A DNA stretch of 64,000 nt from JADLHS01 sp020848635. GTDB lineage: Bacteria; Verrucomicrobiota; Verrucomicrobiia; Limisphaerales; JADLHS01. The stretch lies in NCBI GenBank assembly GCA_037044975.1, contig JBAOIL010000018.1, forward strand, positions 1 through 64,000, given 5' to 3'. Under the pieces are notes generated by a model that worked only from the letters and a program-made list of their open reading frames with translations, did not search any database and was not told where the DNA came from. Positions 9,302 to 19,575 of the stretch are shown piece by piece. Each line of letters opens with the position of its first letter. Position 1 is the stretch's first letter. The position numbers and the translations under genes are program-made.

Positions 9302-10213
9302 ATGAAGAACACCTCACTTTTGGATGAACTCGCCCGGCGGCCCTCTCTGCTGTGACGGGGCCATGGGCACCCAACTCCTTGCACGTGGTCTGACCAGTGG
9401 CGACTGCGGCATGCTGTGGAATGTGGATCGCCCGGGCGATATTGGCGGAATCCATCTCGCCACCGCAACGCCGGCTGCGACCTCATCACCACCAACTCCT
9501 TCGGCGGCTCCCGGTTTGGATTGGAGCGACACGGCCTCGCGGCGCGAAGGCTGGAATTGAACCCTGCGGCGGCACAAGTTGCCCGCGCCTCGGCCGAACC
9601 GGACGGTTGGGTGCTGGGTGATGTCGGCGCGTTCGGCGATTTTCTGGAGCCGGTCGGCGACACCACGGCGGAAGAATTGCGGGACGCGTTTCGCATTCAG
9701 ATTGCCGCGCTGCTCGCAGGCAGCGCGGATGCCGTCCTCGTTGAAACCATGAGCGATCCCGCCGAAGCGATCGTTGGGGTGGAGGCCGCGAAAGCGTGCG
9801 CGACTGGGGTGCCGGTCATTGCCACCTATGCCTTTCAGAAAACCGCCCCGGGCGAGTTTCGCACCATGATGGGTACGAGCGCCGCCGAAGCCGTGCGCCG
9901 CGCCACCGCGGCTGGAGCGGCGATTGTGGGAGCAAACTGCAGCACGGCAGTAAGCCTGGATGAATACGTGGAACTGGCCGGCCAACTGGTCACGGCAGCG
10001 GGCAGCGCGCCTGTAATTGTCCAACCAAATGCCGGCGCCCCGCGCCCCGAAAATGGCCTTACGATCTATGACGCCACGCCGGAGGAGATGGCCGGCACGG
10101 CCACCCGCTTGCTCGCCGCCGGTGTGCGAGTCATTGGCGGTTGTTGTGGCACGACGCCTGAACATCTTAAGGCCATGAGTCGCGCCATTCGCTCCGCCCA
10201 ACTTTCCAGTTAG
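9302..10213 (+). CDS. Homocysteine S-methyltransferase domain protein (MetH/BHMT type)
   Basis: About 303 residues, the size of a stand-alone homocysteine-binding module. It starts 'MKNTSLLDELARRP', has 'LCDGAMGTQL' near residue 20, 'DLITTNSFGGS' and the zinc site: Cys in 'VGANCST' and the Cys pair in 'VIGGCCGTTPEH'. These three Cys bind zinc and activate homocysteine. Two compensating frameshifts lie near 9340 and 9468. Full MetH has extra folate, corrinoid and reactivation domains that are absent here, so it would need an outside methyl donor; the MtaC-like protein encoded nearby is the obvious candidate. Confidence 0.9.
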
Positions 10214-10938
10214 CCGCCGCGCGGTGAACCCGCAGCGCGAAACTGCTTCGGCGTCGCCCCTTTCACGTCCTGAAAAACCCGCGTAAAATAACTTTGGTCG
10301 CAGAAGCCGCAGCTGTCCGCCACTTGCGCCAGTGACTGCGCGGTGGTTCGCAACAAATCACAAGCCAGATCCACGCGGCATTGCCGCAATAACTCGGTGA
10401 ACGACCGCCCGGTCCGCTCCTTGAGCAGCCGCGAAAAATGGCTCGGTGAGATTCCCGCGTGCCGCGCCACCTCGTCGCGCGAAATGTCGCGGTGCAAATT
10501 CACGCGCATGAAGTCCAAGGCCTTGCCGATCAGCAGCGGTGGCGTGAAATCCTCCTGCTTTTCAATCGTCGAGAACACATGTTCCAGGGTCTTGCGGAGC
10601 CACGCGGCCAGGTCTTCGTCGTCATTGATGTTGGCCAGTTCGGTGAGGAAACGGAAGTTCATCCCCAGCACTTCGGATTGCATCGCGCCTGCTTCGACTG
10701 CGGCGCGTGAAATCATCACGACGAGTTCTAACAGCAAACCTTTAAGCAAATCGCTTCGTTCCTCTCCAGCGCTGTAGATGTGGACCAGCACGTGATTAAT
10801 GATGCGGCGAGCCTCCCCACGATCACCGCGGCGGATGGCAGCCAGCAGCATCGGCTCTTGAAACAGGTACAACTCCCGAATCCGGTCGTAGGGCCGATGT
10901 TCAAGCAACGGGACGGCGGGGAAATCGTTTCCGTTCAT
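10210..10938 (-). CDS. AraC-family transcriptional regulator
   Basis: 242 residues. The last ~100 form the double helix-turn-helix of AraC proteins: 'ISRDEVARHAGISPSHFSRLLKERTG' and 'LAQVADSCGFCDQSYFTRVFQDVKGATPKQFR'. The N-terminal ~130 residues are helical and not a cupin arabinose pocket; they resemble the region that follows PocR-type sensor domains, so the ligand is unknown. The ATG at 10938 is preferred; an upstream GTG at 10980 would add 14 basic residues. The gene ends convergently on the homocysteine methyltransferase with overlapping stop codons and is the last gene of the long minus-strand train. Confidence 0.88.
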   Translation of the reverse strand: MNGNDFPAVPLLEHRPYDRIRELYLFQEPMLLAAIRRGDRGEARRIINHVLVHIYSAGEERSDLLKGLLLELVVMISRAAVEAGAMQSEVLGMNFRFLTELANINDDEDLAAWLRKTLEHVFSTIEKQEDFTPPLLIGKALDFMRVNLHRDISRDEVARHAGISPSHFSRLLKERTGRSFTELLRQCRVDLACDLLRTTAQSLAQVADSCGFCDQSYFTRVFQDVKGATPKQFRAAGSPRGG

Positions 10939-11012
10939 GGCAACCTCAAGCGCCCGACAGCGCCCCCTCGCGACGCGCACGTATTACTTCCTCCAGTATG
11001 GTTCATGGCGGG

Positions 11013-12466
11013 CTATCGTCTGACAGACCAATCTTTTTCAATCTCCTCCAAAGTGCGGCCCTTGGTTTCAGGCACAAGCCGCCAGACGACGCAGCAACAG
11101 CACGACACAGAACGCCGCATAGACGTAAAACGGGAAGGCGTGGTTGAACTGCTGGCACGAACCACGAGTCCTTGGCGTCCATCATCGGGAAGGTCTGCGT
11201 GACGACGTAGTCGGCCGTCCAGAGGAAGAACGTCGCGAGGCCCAGCGCGCGCCCACGCACGGCGGTCGGGAAGATTTCGGACAGGATCACCCACGTCACC
11301 GGGCCGACGCGACAGGCCGAAGCACGCGATGTAGAGGATGATGAAGCAGCAGCATCCAGTTGCTCGCGGCGGCAGGATCGACTCACGACTTGCGCCATCA
11401 CGCCCATTGCGCACGAGGCTGATGCCCATGCCCAGCTGTGCCCAGCAGCATGAGCGGGCGGCGGCCCCATTTGTCCACGGTGGCGATGGCGATGACGGTG
11501 AACAGCACGCCCGAGCCGTTGATGATGATCTGCTGCAGCAGGCCGGCATCCACGCCGGTCGAGGCGCTCATGGCTCTTGAAGATGGTCGCGCCGAAGTAG
11601 AGGAAGACGTTGATGCCCGTGACCTGCTGCAGAATGGCGAGCGCGATGCCGATCAGCAGCGGCTTGCGCAGCTTCGCGGAGAAGCAGCTCGCCCCAAGTG
11701 CCCTGCTTCCTCCGCCAGCGCCGCCTGGATACCGGCCGCCTCTGATTTCGGCGAAATCGGTCACCGGCCACCTGTGTCAGGATCGCCAGCGCCTCGGCTT
11801 CGCGCTTCTTGTTCGATCAACCAGCGCGGGCTTTCCGGCATGAACAGGCGCAGCAGCCACGAACAGCAACGACGGCACGATGCCCGTGGCGAACATCCAG
11901 CGCCAGCCGGTGTCGATGAGCCAGGCCTGACTTGCCGGCTGAGCCGGGTCGCCCTGGGCAATGGGCGATGAATAGTTGATGAACGCCGATGGCCGCGATG
12001 CCGCCGACGATGGCGATCTGGTTCACCGCCACCATCCGGCCGCGCATAGTGGGCCGGGGTGATCTCCGCGATGTACATCGGCGTGGAGATGGAGGCGATG
12101 CCGATGCCGACGCCGCCCAAGAACGCGGAACGCGATGAAGGTATCCAGATGTCGTTCGGCAGGGCCGTGCCGATGAGCGCGAGGCGAGAAACATGATCGC
12201 GTCCAGAAGCATGGCCAGCTTCCGGCCGAACCGGTCGGACAGCGGTCCGACGATCAGCACGCCAGCCGCGCAGCCGATGCAGCACGCACCCGGACGCCCA
12301 GCCTTTCATGAAGTCGCTGAGCTGAAACTTCGCGGTCAGCGGCTCGATCGCGCCGGAAATCACGCCGGTGTCGTAGCCGAACAGCAGGCCGCCGAGCGTT
12401 GCGACGAGGCAGATCGAAGATCAGGTAACCGGATCGCAGTTGCCGGTTTGGGGGGGCGGGATTCAT
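11013..12466 (-). CDS. Sugar-porter family MFS transporter
   Basis: About 480 residues with 12 expected membrane segments, broken by many single-base frameshifts. Recognisable parts are 'LIVGPLSDRFGRKLAM' (the G-x-x-x-D-R-x-G-R-K/R loop), 'GGVGIGIASISTPMYIAEITPA', 'FMPESPRWL' in the central loop, 'QQVTGINVFLYFGATIF' (the QQ-x-x-G-x-N sugar-binding motif of helix 7), 'VTWVILSEIFPTAVRGRA' and the end 'VPETKGRTLEEIEKDW'. This is a proton-coupled hexose/pentose symporter of the XylE/GLUT type. The substrate is probably the sugar degraded by the genes upstream. Confidence 0.88.
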
Positions 12467-12530
12467 CGCGTCAGAGGGGTCGGGCGTCGGGGGACGGTGG
12501 CCGGCGGGGCCGCGCCTTCGGTCGGGGGCC

Positions 12531-13815
12531 TCACCCCAGGGCGCTGTCCCGGATGGCGCGGAACATGGCCTGGACGTTTTCGATGGGCGTGTTGCCCTGG
12601 ACGTTGTGGACGGCGTTGCAGACGAAGCCGCCGCCCTCGATTGAAGATCGTCGATCCGCTCGCGCACCTCCGCGATACACCGCCTCGGGCGTGCTGCGTA
12701 CGATCGTGTGCTGCGTGTCCACGCAGCCGCCCCAGAAGACGAGGTCCCGGCCGAACTTCGCGCTTCAGCTGCGCCGGCGTCCATGTCCGACGGCGGAGCA
12801 TTGCACCGGATTCAGGATGTCAAAGCCGGCCTCGATGAACTCCGGGATGAAGCTGGTACACCGACGCCGCAGGAGTGGATGAAGATTTTCCAGTTCGATT
12901 CCGCCGGTGGATGAGCTCGTTGAGCCGCCGGTGATAAGGCTTGGAACAGGCTCGCGGTAGGACTCGGTGGAGATGAACAGGCCCGTGTTGCGTGCCGAAG
13001 TCCGTGCCGGTGGTCAACGACGACCTGGACGCGGTCCCCGAACATGCCGATGAGCGTCTCCAGATTCTTGCAGCGCACACCTCGCACTGCTTCTCAAAGA
13101 TGGCGTGGACGTAGTCCGGCTCGGCGGCTGGTGGCCATGTACCATTCGACTGATGTCGCGGATGCCCTTGGGGTGCTTGAGGAACGGCGCGGGCACCAGC
13201 GCGATGTCACCGAAGGCAGTGCCGGGCGCGAGCAGGACGACCCCGGTCTCCCTCGCATTCTCATCGAGCCACGCACCTTGCTCGCCGGTAATGCGCAAGG
13301 TCCGCCTCGTTGAGCAGGCCGAACTCCTCGAGGTTGTCCGCCGGGTTCAGGTGGTCCTCGTCAATCGGCTCCTGCCGGATGATCGCGTCGAAGAAGTAAC
13401 CGCCCTTGGGCATGTGGCCCGATGGGGGCACGCTGATGTCGCCCTCGGGATAGGTCAGCCAGCCGCCGTCGGGCGCGGGCGTGATGTTGAAATTGGCCGG
13501 CACTTGAACCGGCGTGCCATCGAACAACGTGAAGGGTTTCCAACCGCCCACCTCGTAGCCGAAGATGTTCTTGCGTGGCCAGACGCCGACCACATCCGCG
13601 CCGAGCACTAGACGGAGTTCCTCGTCCACTTGCGCGAGCATCTGGTAGGGCTCGTGGACGCGCGTGGGCGAAGCGTTCGGCCCGAGAAGCCGTTGCTTGA
13701 GTTTGTGAACGATGCTGGCGTGGATGCCGGAAATCCAGGTGCCGCCAAAGTCTACACAGACGCGGTCGGGTTGGTGATGGTTTAGAGTTGCAATGAGCCG
13801 GTTGCGGGAGTTCAT
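12531..13815 (-). CDS. URO-D/MtaA-family methyltransferase
   Basis: About 428 residues, in at least three pieces. The N-terminus 'MNSRNRLIATLNHHQPDRVCVDFGGTW', 'GADVVGVWPRK' and the C-terminal 'GGGFVCNAVHNVQGNTPIENVQAMF' are typical of the uroporphyrinogen-decarboxylase-like fold used by MtaA/MtbA-type methyltransferases. True HemE proteins are shorter and keep the RQAGR motif, which is not seen here. With MtaB, MtaC and the RACo gene nearby, it likely moves methyl groups between the corrinoid protein and another acceptor, or is a second substrate-specific methyltransferase. The start at 13815 (MNSRN) is preferred over an upstream ATG at 13869. Confidence 0.8.
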
Positions 13816-13879
13816 AAATATGGGTTTAGCTTGGAACTCTACCGAGACCCTGGAAAAGCAGAAAGGCACAGTAATATTT

Positions 13880-15521
13880 TCATGGCAGCATTAGGTGCTC
13901 GATGTAGCGATCCTCGAAATCGGCGGCGAGGTTGAGTTCGATGACTTCGACCTGGTCGCGCAGACTCTCCATCTCTTTCAGCGTGGTGCGATCCACCAGA
14001 GCCAGCAACGCACCCGCCAGTGCGGTGTTACCGACGACACGAACCTGCTCCTCGCGCAGGCCTGGCAACAAGCCAATGGCGATGGCATGAGCGACATTGA
14101 GATGCATCCCAAATCCCCCTGCGAGGTAAACGCATCCCAAATCTGTCGCGCGGATGCCTGCCGCTTCCAACAAGATCTCGATGCCGGCACCAATCGCCGC
14201 CTTGGCTTGGAGCAACAGCGCGACATCCACCTCGCTGATGCGCAACGAACCGGCCCCATTCGCTTCCGTCAGGCGCAAGGCTTGTTCTCCGTCCTCGGCA
14301 AAACGGTTCTGGGCCGGAAAGACTTTCCCAGACAGTGGGTTGAAAACGGCCGGTCGCCCCGAGCAATCCGCTGCTCCGAGCGGTCGCCAGAAAACCCACA
14401 TACGCCGAACCGCACAAACCGGTGGCGCGCGCCAGTGGGACTTTCCCGATTGTTTGGGTTTTCAATTGAAACGGATTGAGGGTCAGGCGCAGGTCACTCA
14501 CTGCGCCATCGCGGGCACGCGTGCCGCAACGCAACCCGCAGCCCTCAAAAGCCGGACCGGCAGCCGTGGCGCAGGCGGTCAATTTGCCACCACTCTGCAA
14601 AACGATTTCACCGTTCGTGCCGATGTCCACGAGCAGGCTTGGCATCCGATCGAAGACCATGCCACTGGCGAAAACTCCGGCGGTAATGTCCGCCCCGATA
14701 TAGGCCGCAATGCCAGGTAACAATTGCACTGGCGTTTCTGGCGGGAGTCCGTCGACCACCAATCTGATTTCGCTCGCCAGAACTTGTCTGGCCTTGATGA
14801 AACGCGGCGTGAACGGCGCGACCCCCAACGACGTCGGATCTTCGCCGACCAGCAGGTGCAGCATCGTGGTGTTCCCAGCAATCGCGCCTCCAGCGATGCG
14901 GCCCAGCGAACGGGCGGCGCGCTCGCACGCACGCAACAGCAAAGGCTGGATCGTCTCCACCACAATGGCTCGTTGCAGGGCGACCAAATTCTCCGGCTGA
15001 TGCGCTGCCTCGATCCGCGTGACCACGTTGTCCCCAAAGCGGATTTGCTCGTTAAATGCCCCAGCCCGCGACAGCACTTCTCCCGTTACGAGATCCACGA
15101 GCAGCACCACGACAGTGGTTGTGCCCACATCCACCGCAAAGGCCGTGTCACGCTTGCCCGCCACAAACTGAAACAGCGGCAGGTGCGCATAGGGCACAGC
15201 AATTTCAAAGGTTTCGCCGACTTGCGGACGATGCTCAATCCGCGACCGGGCGGGGAGATGAATCGTGGCTGGTCCGGCCAGGTGGGCGCGACAAGCCTGA
15301 ACGGTGGCTAGGGCGTAGACGGGGCCACGATCCGTCAGAACACAACCCTCGCGCAACTCCACTTCGCATCCCCGACAAAGCCCACGTTGCCCGCAGCGCA
15401 TGTTCAGCGGCAACCCATCCGCCGCGAGCATATCGGCCAATGAACGCCTCTCACTGACGCTGAAAATTTCCCGGCGCTCGCCGGATTCCAGTTCAACTTG
15501 AAGGTGGTCGGCGTGGCTCAT
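13880..15521 (-). CDS. RACo-type corrinoid activation protein (2Fe-2S plus ASKHA ATPase domain)
   Basis: About 545 residues with one frameshift near 14370. N-terminal 2Fe-2S ferredoxin domain with 'CGQRGLCRGCEV' and a later Cys (VQACRAHL), a linker, then the DUF4445/ASKHA domain: 'AVDVGTTTVVVLLVDL', 'GAIAGNTTMLHLL', 'LVDIGTNGEIVL', 'GPAFEGCGLRCG', 'YLAGGFGMHLN', 'VVGNTALAGA'. Such proteins use ATP to reduce corrinoids that have slipped to inactive Co(II), returning them to Co(I). This makes the nearby MtaB/MtaC module functionally complete. Its start overlaps the end of the DUF1638 gene by 4 bp, so the two are translationally coupled. Confidence 0.92.
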
Positions 15522-16267
15522 GTTGCCGGAGCGTTTCTTGTTCCCGGTTCGGCGCGCATGATGGTTTCGTCCGTCGCCTGGCCCAATTGCATTCCCGGCT
15601 CGATGATCTGAAAGCGTTCGTTGTCCCAGTTGCCCCAGAGCAAATCGCGAAGCAAGGTTGCGTCGCCGCGCAAATGCTCGAACTTCCATCCCAGCGAATC
15701 GGCGCACTTCCGCGCGTAGGCTGCTTCGGCTGGCGCGGTTTCAGTCCCGAGGTCGAGGTACGTGGCGGTGTCGTGACGCGCCCACAGTTCCCGCTCGGTC
15801 TCGATGAGGTACGCCACATCGTCGGGATCGAACTTCAGCTTCAATTCCACCTGCAACGCTTCCAGTCTTTCCGGGCCCGGCACCCGACGATTCCGATTCC
15901 AACCTGGAGTGTAGTAATAGCAGGTGGGACAACGCCGCTGGTGTTCCTCGTAGGCTTCCTTGCTGCCCATGAAGACGGTGATGCAATCGTGCGCCCGTGG
16001 GATGATGAGCTTGTGACGCGCGGGTTGCAGTCCCGCCGTGCCGCGTCCACAGAGACCATAAGCCAGTACCACTGCCTCGATGTCCGCGCGGGCATCCACC
16101 GCATCTAGATTGTCCTGCAACGCGGCCCGCAGTTGCGCCGGCCGGTCGTGTAACCCCATCTCGAAGAACCGCGTCTCAGCGATGTGCGTTGCTTCGCGAG
16201 CGTAAAGGGCAATTTCCTGCTCAAACACCGAGCAGGCTAGGAGTGAGATGCGCGGGGGATTCAACAT
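15518..16267 (-). CDS. DUF1638 family protein
   Basis: 249 residues without frameshifts. It starts 'MLNPPRISLLACSVFEQEI' and has 'AVVLAYGLCGRGTAGL', 'IPRAHDCITVFMGSKEAY' and 'CPTCYYYTPGWNRN', which are the conserved blocks of DUF1638. Members are usually encoded beside corrinoid methyltransferases and RACo proteins in bacteria and archaea, but the activity is not known. The conserved Cys, His and Asp residues (LACS, YGLCG, PRAHDC) suggest a metal or thiol site. The context fits a helper in methyl transfer. Confidence 0.85.
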   Translation of the reverse strand: MLNPPRISLLACSVFEQEIALYAREATHIAETRFFEMGLHDRPAQLRAALQDNLDAVDARADIEAVVLAYGLCGRGTAGLQPARHKLIIPRAHDCITVFMGSKEAYEEHQRRCPTCYYYTPGWNRNRRVPGPERLEALQVELKLKFDPDDVAYLIETERELWARHDTATYLDLGTETAPAEAAYARKCADSLGWKFEHLRGDATLLRDLLWGNWDNERFQIIEPGMQLGQATDETIMRAEPGTRNAPAT

Positions 16268-16325
16268 AACGGCGATTGCGAGTTAACTGCGACGCTATCG
16301 AACCTGGACTCAAACAGTTGCATCT

Positions 16326-16442
16326 TCATCGGAAAGTGGGTTGTGCATCCGCCACCAATGCTCTGGGAACAGCGAAGCCGACAACCGCCGCCACGCCCGC
16401 CAGGGCGGTTGTCTCGCTGAAGTTCCGTCGATTCCGTTTCAT
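16326..16442 (-). pseudogene. Orphan Tat-type leader of a lost secreted protein
   Basis: A 38-residue frame, 'MKRNRRNFSETTALAGVAA' then 'VGFAVPRALVADA', is a textbook twin-arginine signal sequence of the sort found on Gfo/Idh/MocA and other exported proteins in this phylum. It stops 10 residues after the predicted cleavage region and no mature domain follows in any frame before DUF1638 starts at 16267. It is probably what remains of a deleted gene. Confidence 0.55.
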
Positions 16443-16495
16443 AAATACCTCACTGCTATGATTAGTCACGGCGGATGACTTCACTTGTTTGAGCC

Positions 16496-18858
16496 TTACC
16501 GCCGGCGGGCGAGTCGCTGTTGCTTGCGGAACTCATCGGCATACGTTCCCATTTTGTCGAACGGCAGTCGCTCGAACCCGGGAATCTGTTTAAACACTTC
16601 CGCGTCGGGGCGCAGGTTGAAATTTCCCTTCTGGTAATCCACGAAGCCGGGATCTTGCTGCGTCACACGATTATTCACATTGCTGAACTGCGCGTGCGCT
16701 CCGCCCAGCAAGCTGACGGGATCCTTGCTGCCTCCGACGATGAGATTCCCCGCCAACAGATTCCGCCGCGGACGCATACCTTCCCATTCCTTGCCGGGCA
16801 CGATCGGATCAAGATAGTTTTTCAATTCCGGGTATTTGGTGCTGTAGGGCGGCGCGAGCACGTTCAGACTTTTTAGGAGACGCTCCCGCAGCAGTCCCGG
16901 CTCGCCAAACATCTGCGGCCCCGCGCCTGGGCCCACGTGTAGTAGTGGGCCGACATGACCGCCGTGTGCGAATGCGGCTCGACAACGATGTTATTTGTCA
17001 TAAGCAAATCCCAACCGCTATTGCTAAACAACACCCCGTGCGTGGTTTTCATCCGATAGAACACATTCCCATGCACGAGCACCCCGGTGGTGGAATCATC
17101 ACAATAAATCCCCATGTTCATCCGCTGGGCGTTGCCGCAGTGGTGAAAATAGTTGTATCGAACCACATTCCCGCGGTCGCTCGGGTCGCGCCCGAGGTAC
17201 CACGGCGAGGTGTCATTCGAATTCAATGTGACGTGATGAATTTCGTTGAACTCGAAAACGTGGTCGTTGCCGTGGACGTAAATCCCCTGCCAGTCCGAAT
17301 TGTAGATCTCGCAATGCGCAATGCGATTGCCACAGCCATCAATATTAATGCCAGACCAGAGGAACTTGTTGCGCCGGTTGTAATCGTGAACCACGCAGTT
17401 CTCCACGGAGTTGTGCCCGGGTATCAAATCGCGCTTGCTCCCGCCGCTCAAATAGATACCGCCACTGCCGGTATTGTAAACATCGCAACTCAACACGCCA
17501 TGATGCGAACCGGCCTGGCGCTCCCACGCGGTGTGTTTGTAGATGTGGCCCTGAAGATTCCCCACCTGGCGCGAAACCGGCACGCCCGTGTAATCATCCA
17601 CCGTGATGTGAGGAAAGGTTTGCGCCGCGCCCTGCCCCATGAAAATCCCGCTCGTGCCCACATTCCGGACGGTGCAACCCTCAATCATATTATTTGATCC
17701 GCGTTCCAGATAGATGCCGATGCCTCGCCCCACTTCCACTGTCAAATCCCGAAGCGTGACGTGGCTGGCCCCTTCCAGACAAATGATCGGCTCTTCCAGA
17801 ATGGAAACCAAAATGGAGCTGTCATGGAGAGATTGCGGCGGCCAAAAATAGAGGATTCCTGTGGCGCGATTCAAATACCACTCCCCCGGCCGATCCAACT
17901 CCTCAAGAATGTTGTACGCCACATAGCTCTGGTACGGCCGCCCCGCCGCCACTCCATATAAATGCGGCAACGCCAGCTTCACCTGCTTCGTCTGGGCGTT
18001 AATGGATTCCACCGGAAGGTAGTCGTCGGCAAAACCGTAGTTGAACGTTCCCTGCAACCAAATATCCACCACTCCTTGCCAAGCCGCATGGCGCGGATCG
18101 GTGTATTCAAACGTCGCGCCGCGGCCACCATAATCCCCGTAGCGCGGCACCGAGCCGGTATCAATTACTTTGCCATTGGCGATCCCGCCTTCATTGGGAT
18201 ACCGCGCCAGGGTCATGGGCGCAGCATTGAAAAACAATTCCAGCGGTGCCGGACATACGGAGATCGCATGACCGTATTGTTGGTGTTTGCCATAATCACG
18301 AATCCCCAATGCAGCGAGATCTGCTTGCTGCACGTGCGCCGCGGCCTCCCGCGGCAATCTCCGGAGGACTTGCTCGTCGGTTACTCGCGTAAAACTGGCT
18401 GGGGCGATGCTCTGTCCCCCGGTTATGTTCACCTGCGCGCCCTTCATGGCACGCCAAACAATTGGCGCTGCAGCAGACCCCGCATCGCTTTCATCGAGCA
18501 CCAACGATCGCGCGAGGTGATATTGGCCTGCGGCAATCCAGACGGTTAGCCCACCACGCGGTAAGGGCTGCGTCGCTTTCTGCTTTCGCACCAGGTCGCG
18601 GGCAGCTTCGAGGGTGGCCACGGGCTTTGCTTTTGTTCCGGGATTGGTGTCGCTCCCTTTGGGGGAAACATAAACATCCCGAGCCCACAATTCCGCCCAA
18701 GGACACAGCGCTAAGAACAAGATCGCCAGCAGGCGCAAATTCCTCCCGCCCACTGCCAACGAAGCGGCAAAGTGCCCACTCCTCCGCCCACGCGCCTGCG
18801 CAGCAAGGAGCGAACCCGATGGCTCCACCAAGAAAACAACTGAAGGAGTAAATTTCAT
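16496..18858 (-). CDS. Secreted right-handed parallel beta-helix protein
   Basis: About 787 residues, joined over a frameshift near 16930. An N-terminal signal region (MKFTPSVVFLVEPSG... LAILFLALCPWAELWA) is followed by 'RDVYVSPKGSDTNPGTKAKPVATLEAARDLVR', the standard start of bacterial parallel beta-helix proteins. Many turns then carry Asn-rich 'NNMIEGCTVRN', 'SVENCVVHDYN', 'IAHCEIYNSDWQGIYVHGND' and 'NVFYRM' repeats. Folds of this type bind or cut acidic polysaccharides such as pectin, but no specific catalytic residues can be assigned. It sits within the minus-strand train, 93 bp after the shell gene. Confidence 0.85.
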
Positions 18859-18951
18859 TTCGGCTAAAATCTTACCGGCCGACCGGGGAGCCGCGCTTGG
18901 ATTTCGCGCAATCCCCATTTGGCTGCTCGCGGGTCGGTCTGGATGCTTTGG

Positions 18952-19231
18952 CTATTTTGGCAACAACGCGGTCAGATCGTCATGGGGCCGGGCGATGACA
19001 TGGGCGGCAATCAATTTGCCCAACGCCCCCACCGCCTTCGCACCCGCTTCCACGGCGGCCGTCACGGCGGCCACATCACCTCGCACAATTACCGTCACGT
19101 AGGCGTGCGCCAATTTTCTCTTTGCCGACCAACGTCACGTTGGCGGATTTCAACATCGCATCGGTCGCTTCGAGAATCGCAGTAAGGCCCTGCGTTTCCA
19201 GGATGCCGATGGCTTCTTGTTTGTTACTCAT
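18952..19231 (-). CDS. Bacterial microcompartment hexameric shell protein (BMC-H)
   Basis: About 92 residues after one frameshift near 19110. The sequence 'QEAIGILETQGLTAILEATDAM', 'LVGKEKIGA', 'AYVTVIVRGDVAAVTAAVEAGAKAV' and 'AHVIARPHDDL' matches the single-domain BMC shell family (Pfam BMC) over its whole length, including the K-I-G-x-G/A-x-V-x-V-I-V-R-G-D-V strand. Such proteins form six-sided tiles of microcompartment shells. The start overlaps the stop of the second BMC gene by 4 bp (ATGA). No pentamer (BMC-P) gene is in the window. Confidence 0.93.
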
Positions 19232-19572
19232 ATTGTTGTCAGTCGGTTGGGGAAATCCGTAGGGAGGAACTGGTCGCGCCCGCCATAAAGCGGATTTTGC
19301 GCGTTGGGAAATTGAATCATCGCCCCCATGCCTTCGGCCGGACGGGGCAATGAATGGGTCACGGCCGAACAACCCACTCGCAGCGCGAGGGTTTCCGCCG
19401 TGGCCAAGGCCGCCGCAATGTCCGCGACGCCGCCCGCGAGGCGGATCAATATGTTCTCGTTGCCGGTGGCCTCGAACCCCAGCACGCGGACCTTCGCCGC
19501 CTTGGCTGCGGCGTCCGCCACGACGGCAGCGACGCCCAAGAACGGAATTTCGATAAAGCCAAGTGCGCTCAC
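19228..19572 (-). CDS. Second BMC-domain shell protein
   Basis: 114 residues. 'MSALGFIEIPFLGVAAVVADAAAKAAKVRVLGFE' and 'ENILIRLAGGVADIAAALATAETLALRVG' form one BMC domain; a ~35-residue tail ends 'QNPLYGGRDQFLPTDFPNRLTTI'. It differs from the BMC-H next door and lacks the K-I-G-x-G motif, so it probably gives a different tile, or a decoration or pore. It is 3 bp downstream of the aldolase gene and overlaps the BMC-H start, so aldolase and shell are co-expressed. Confidence 0.85.
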   Translation of the reverse strand: MSALGFIEIPFLGVAAVVADAAAKAAKVRVLGFEATGNENILIRLAGGVADIAAALATAETLALRVGCSAVTHSLPRPAEGMGAMIQFPNAQNPLYGGRDQFLPTDFPNRLTTI

Positions 19573-19575
19573 GGT

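Noticed and set aside
11013..13815. Programmed frameshifting or gene decay in the MFS and URO-D genes
   Set aside because: The breaks are too many and lack slippery sites; every piece keeps conserved motifs, which fits sequencing error better.
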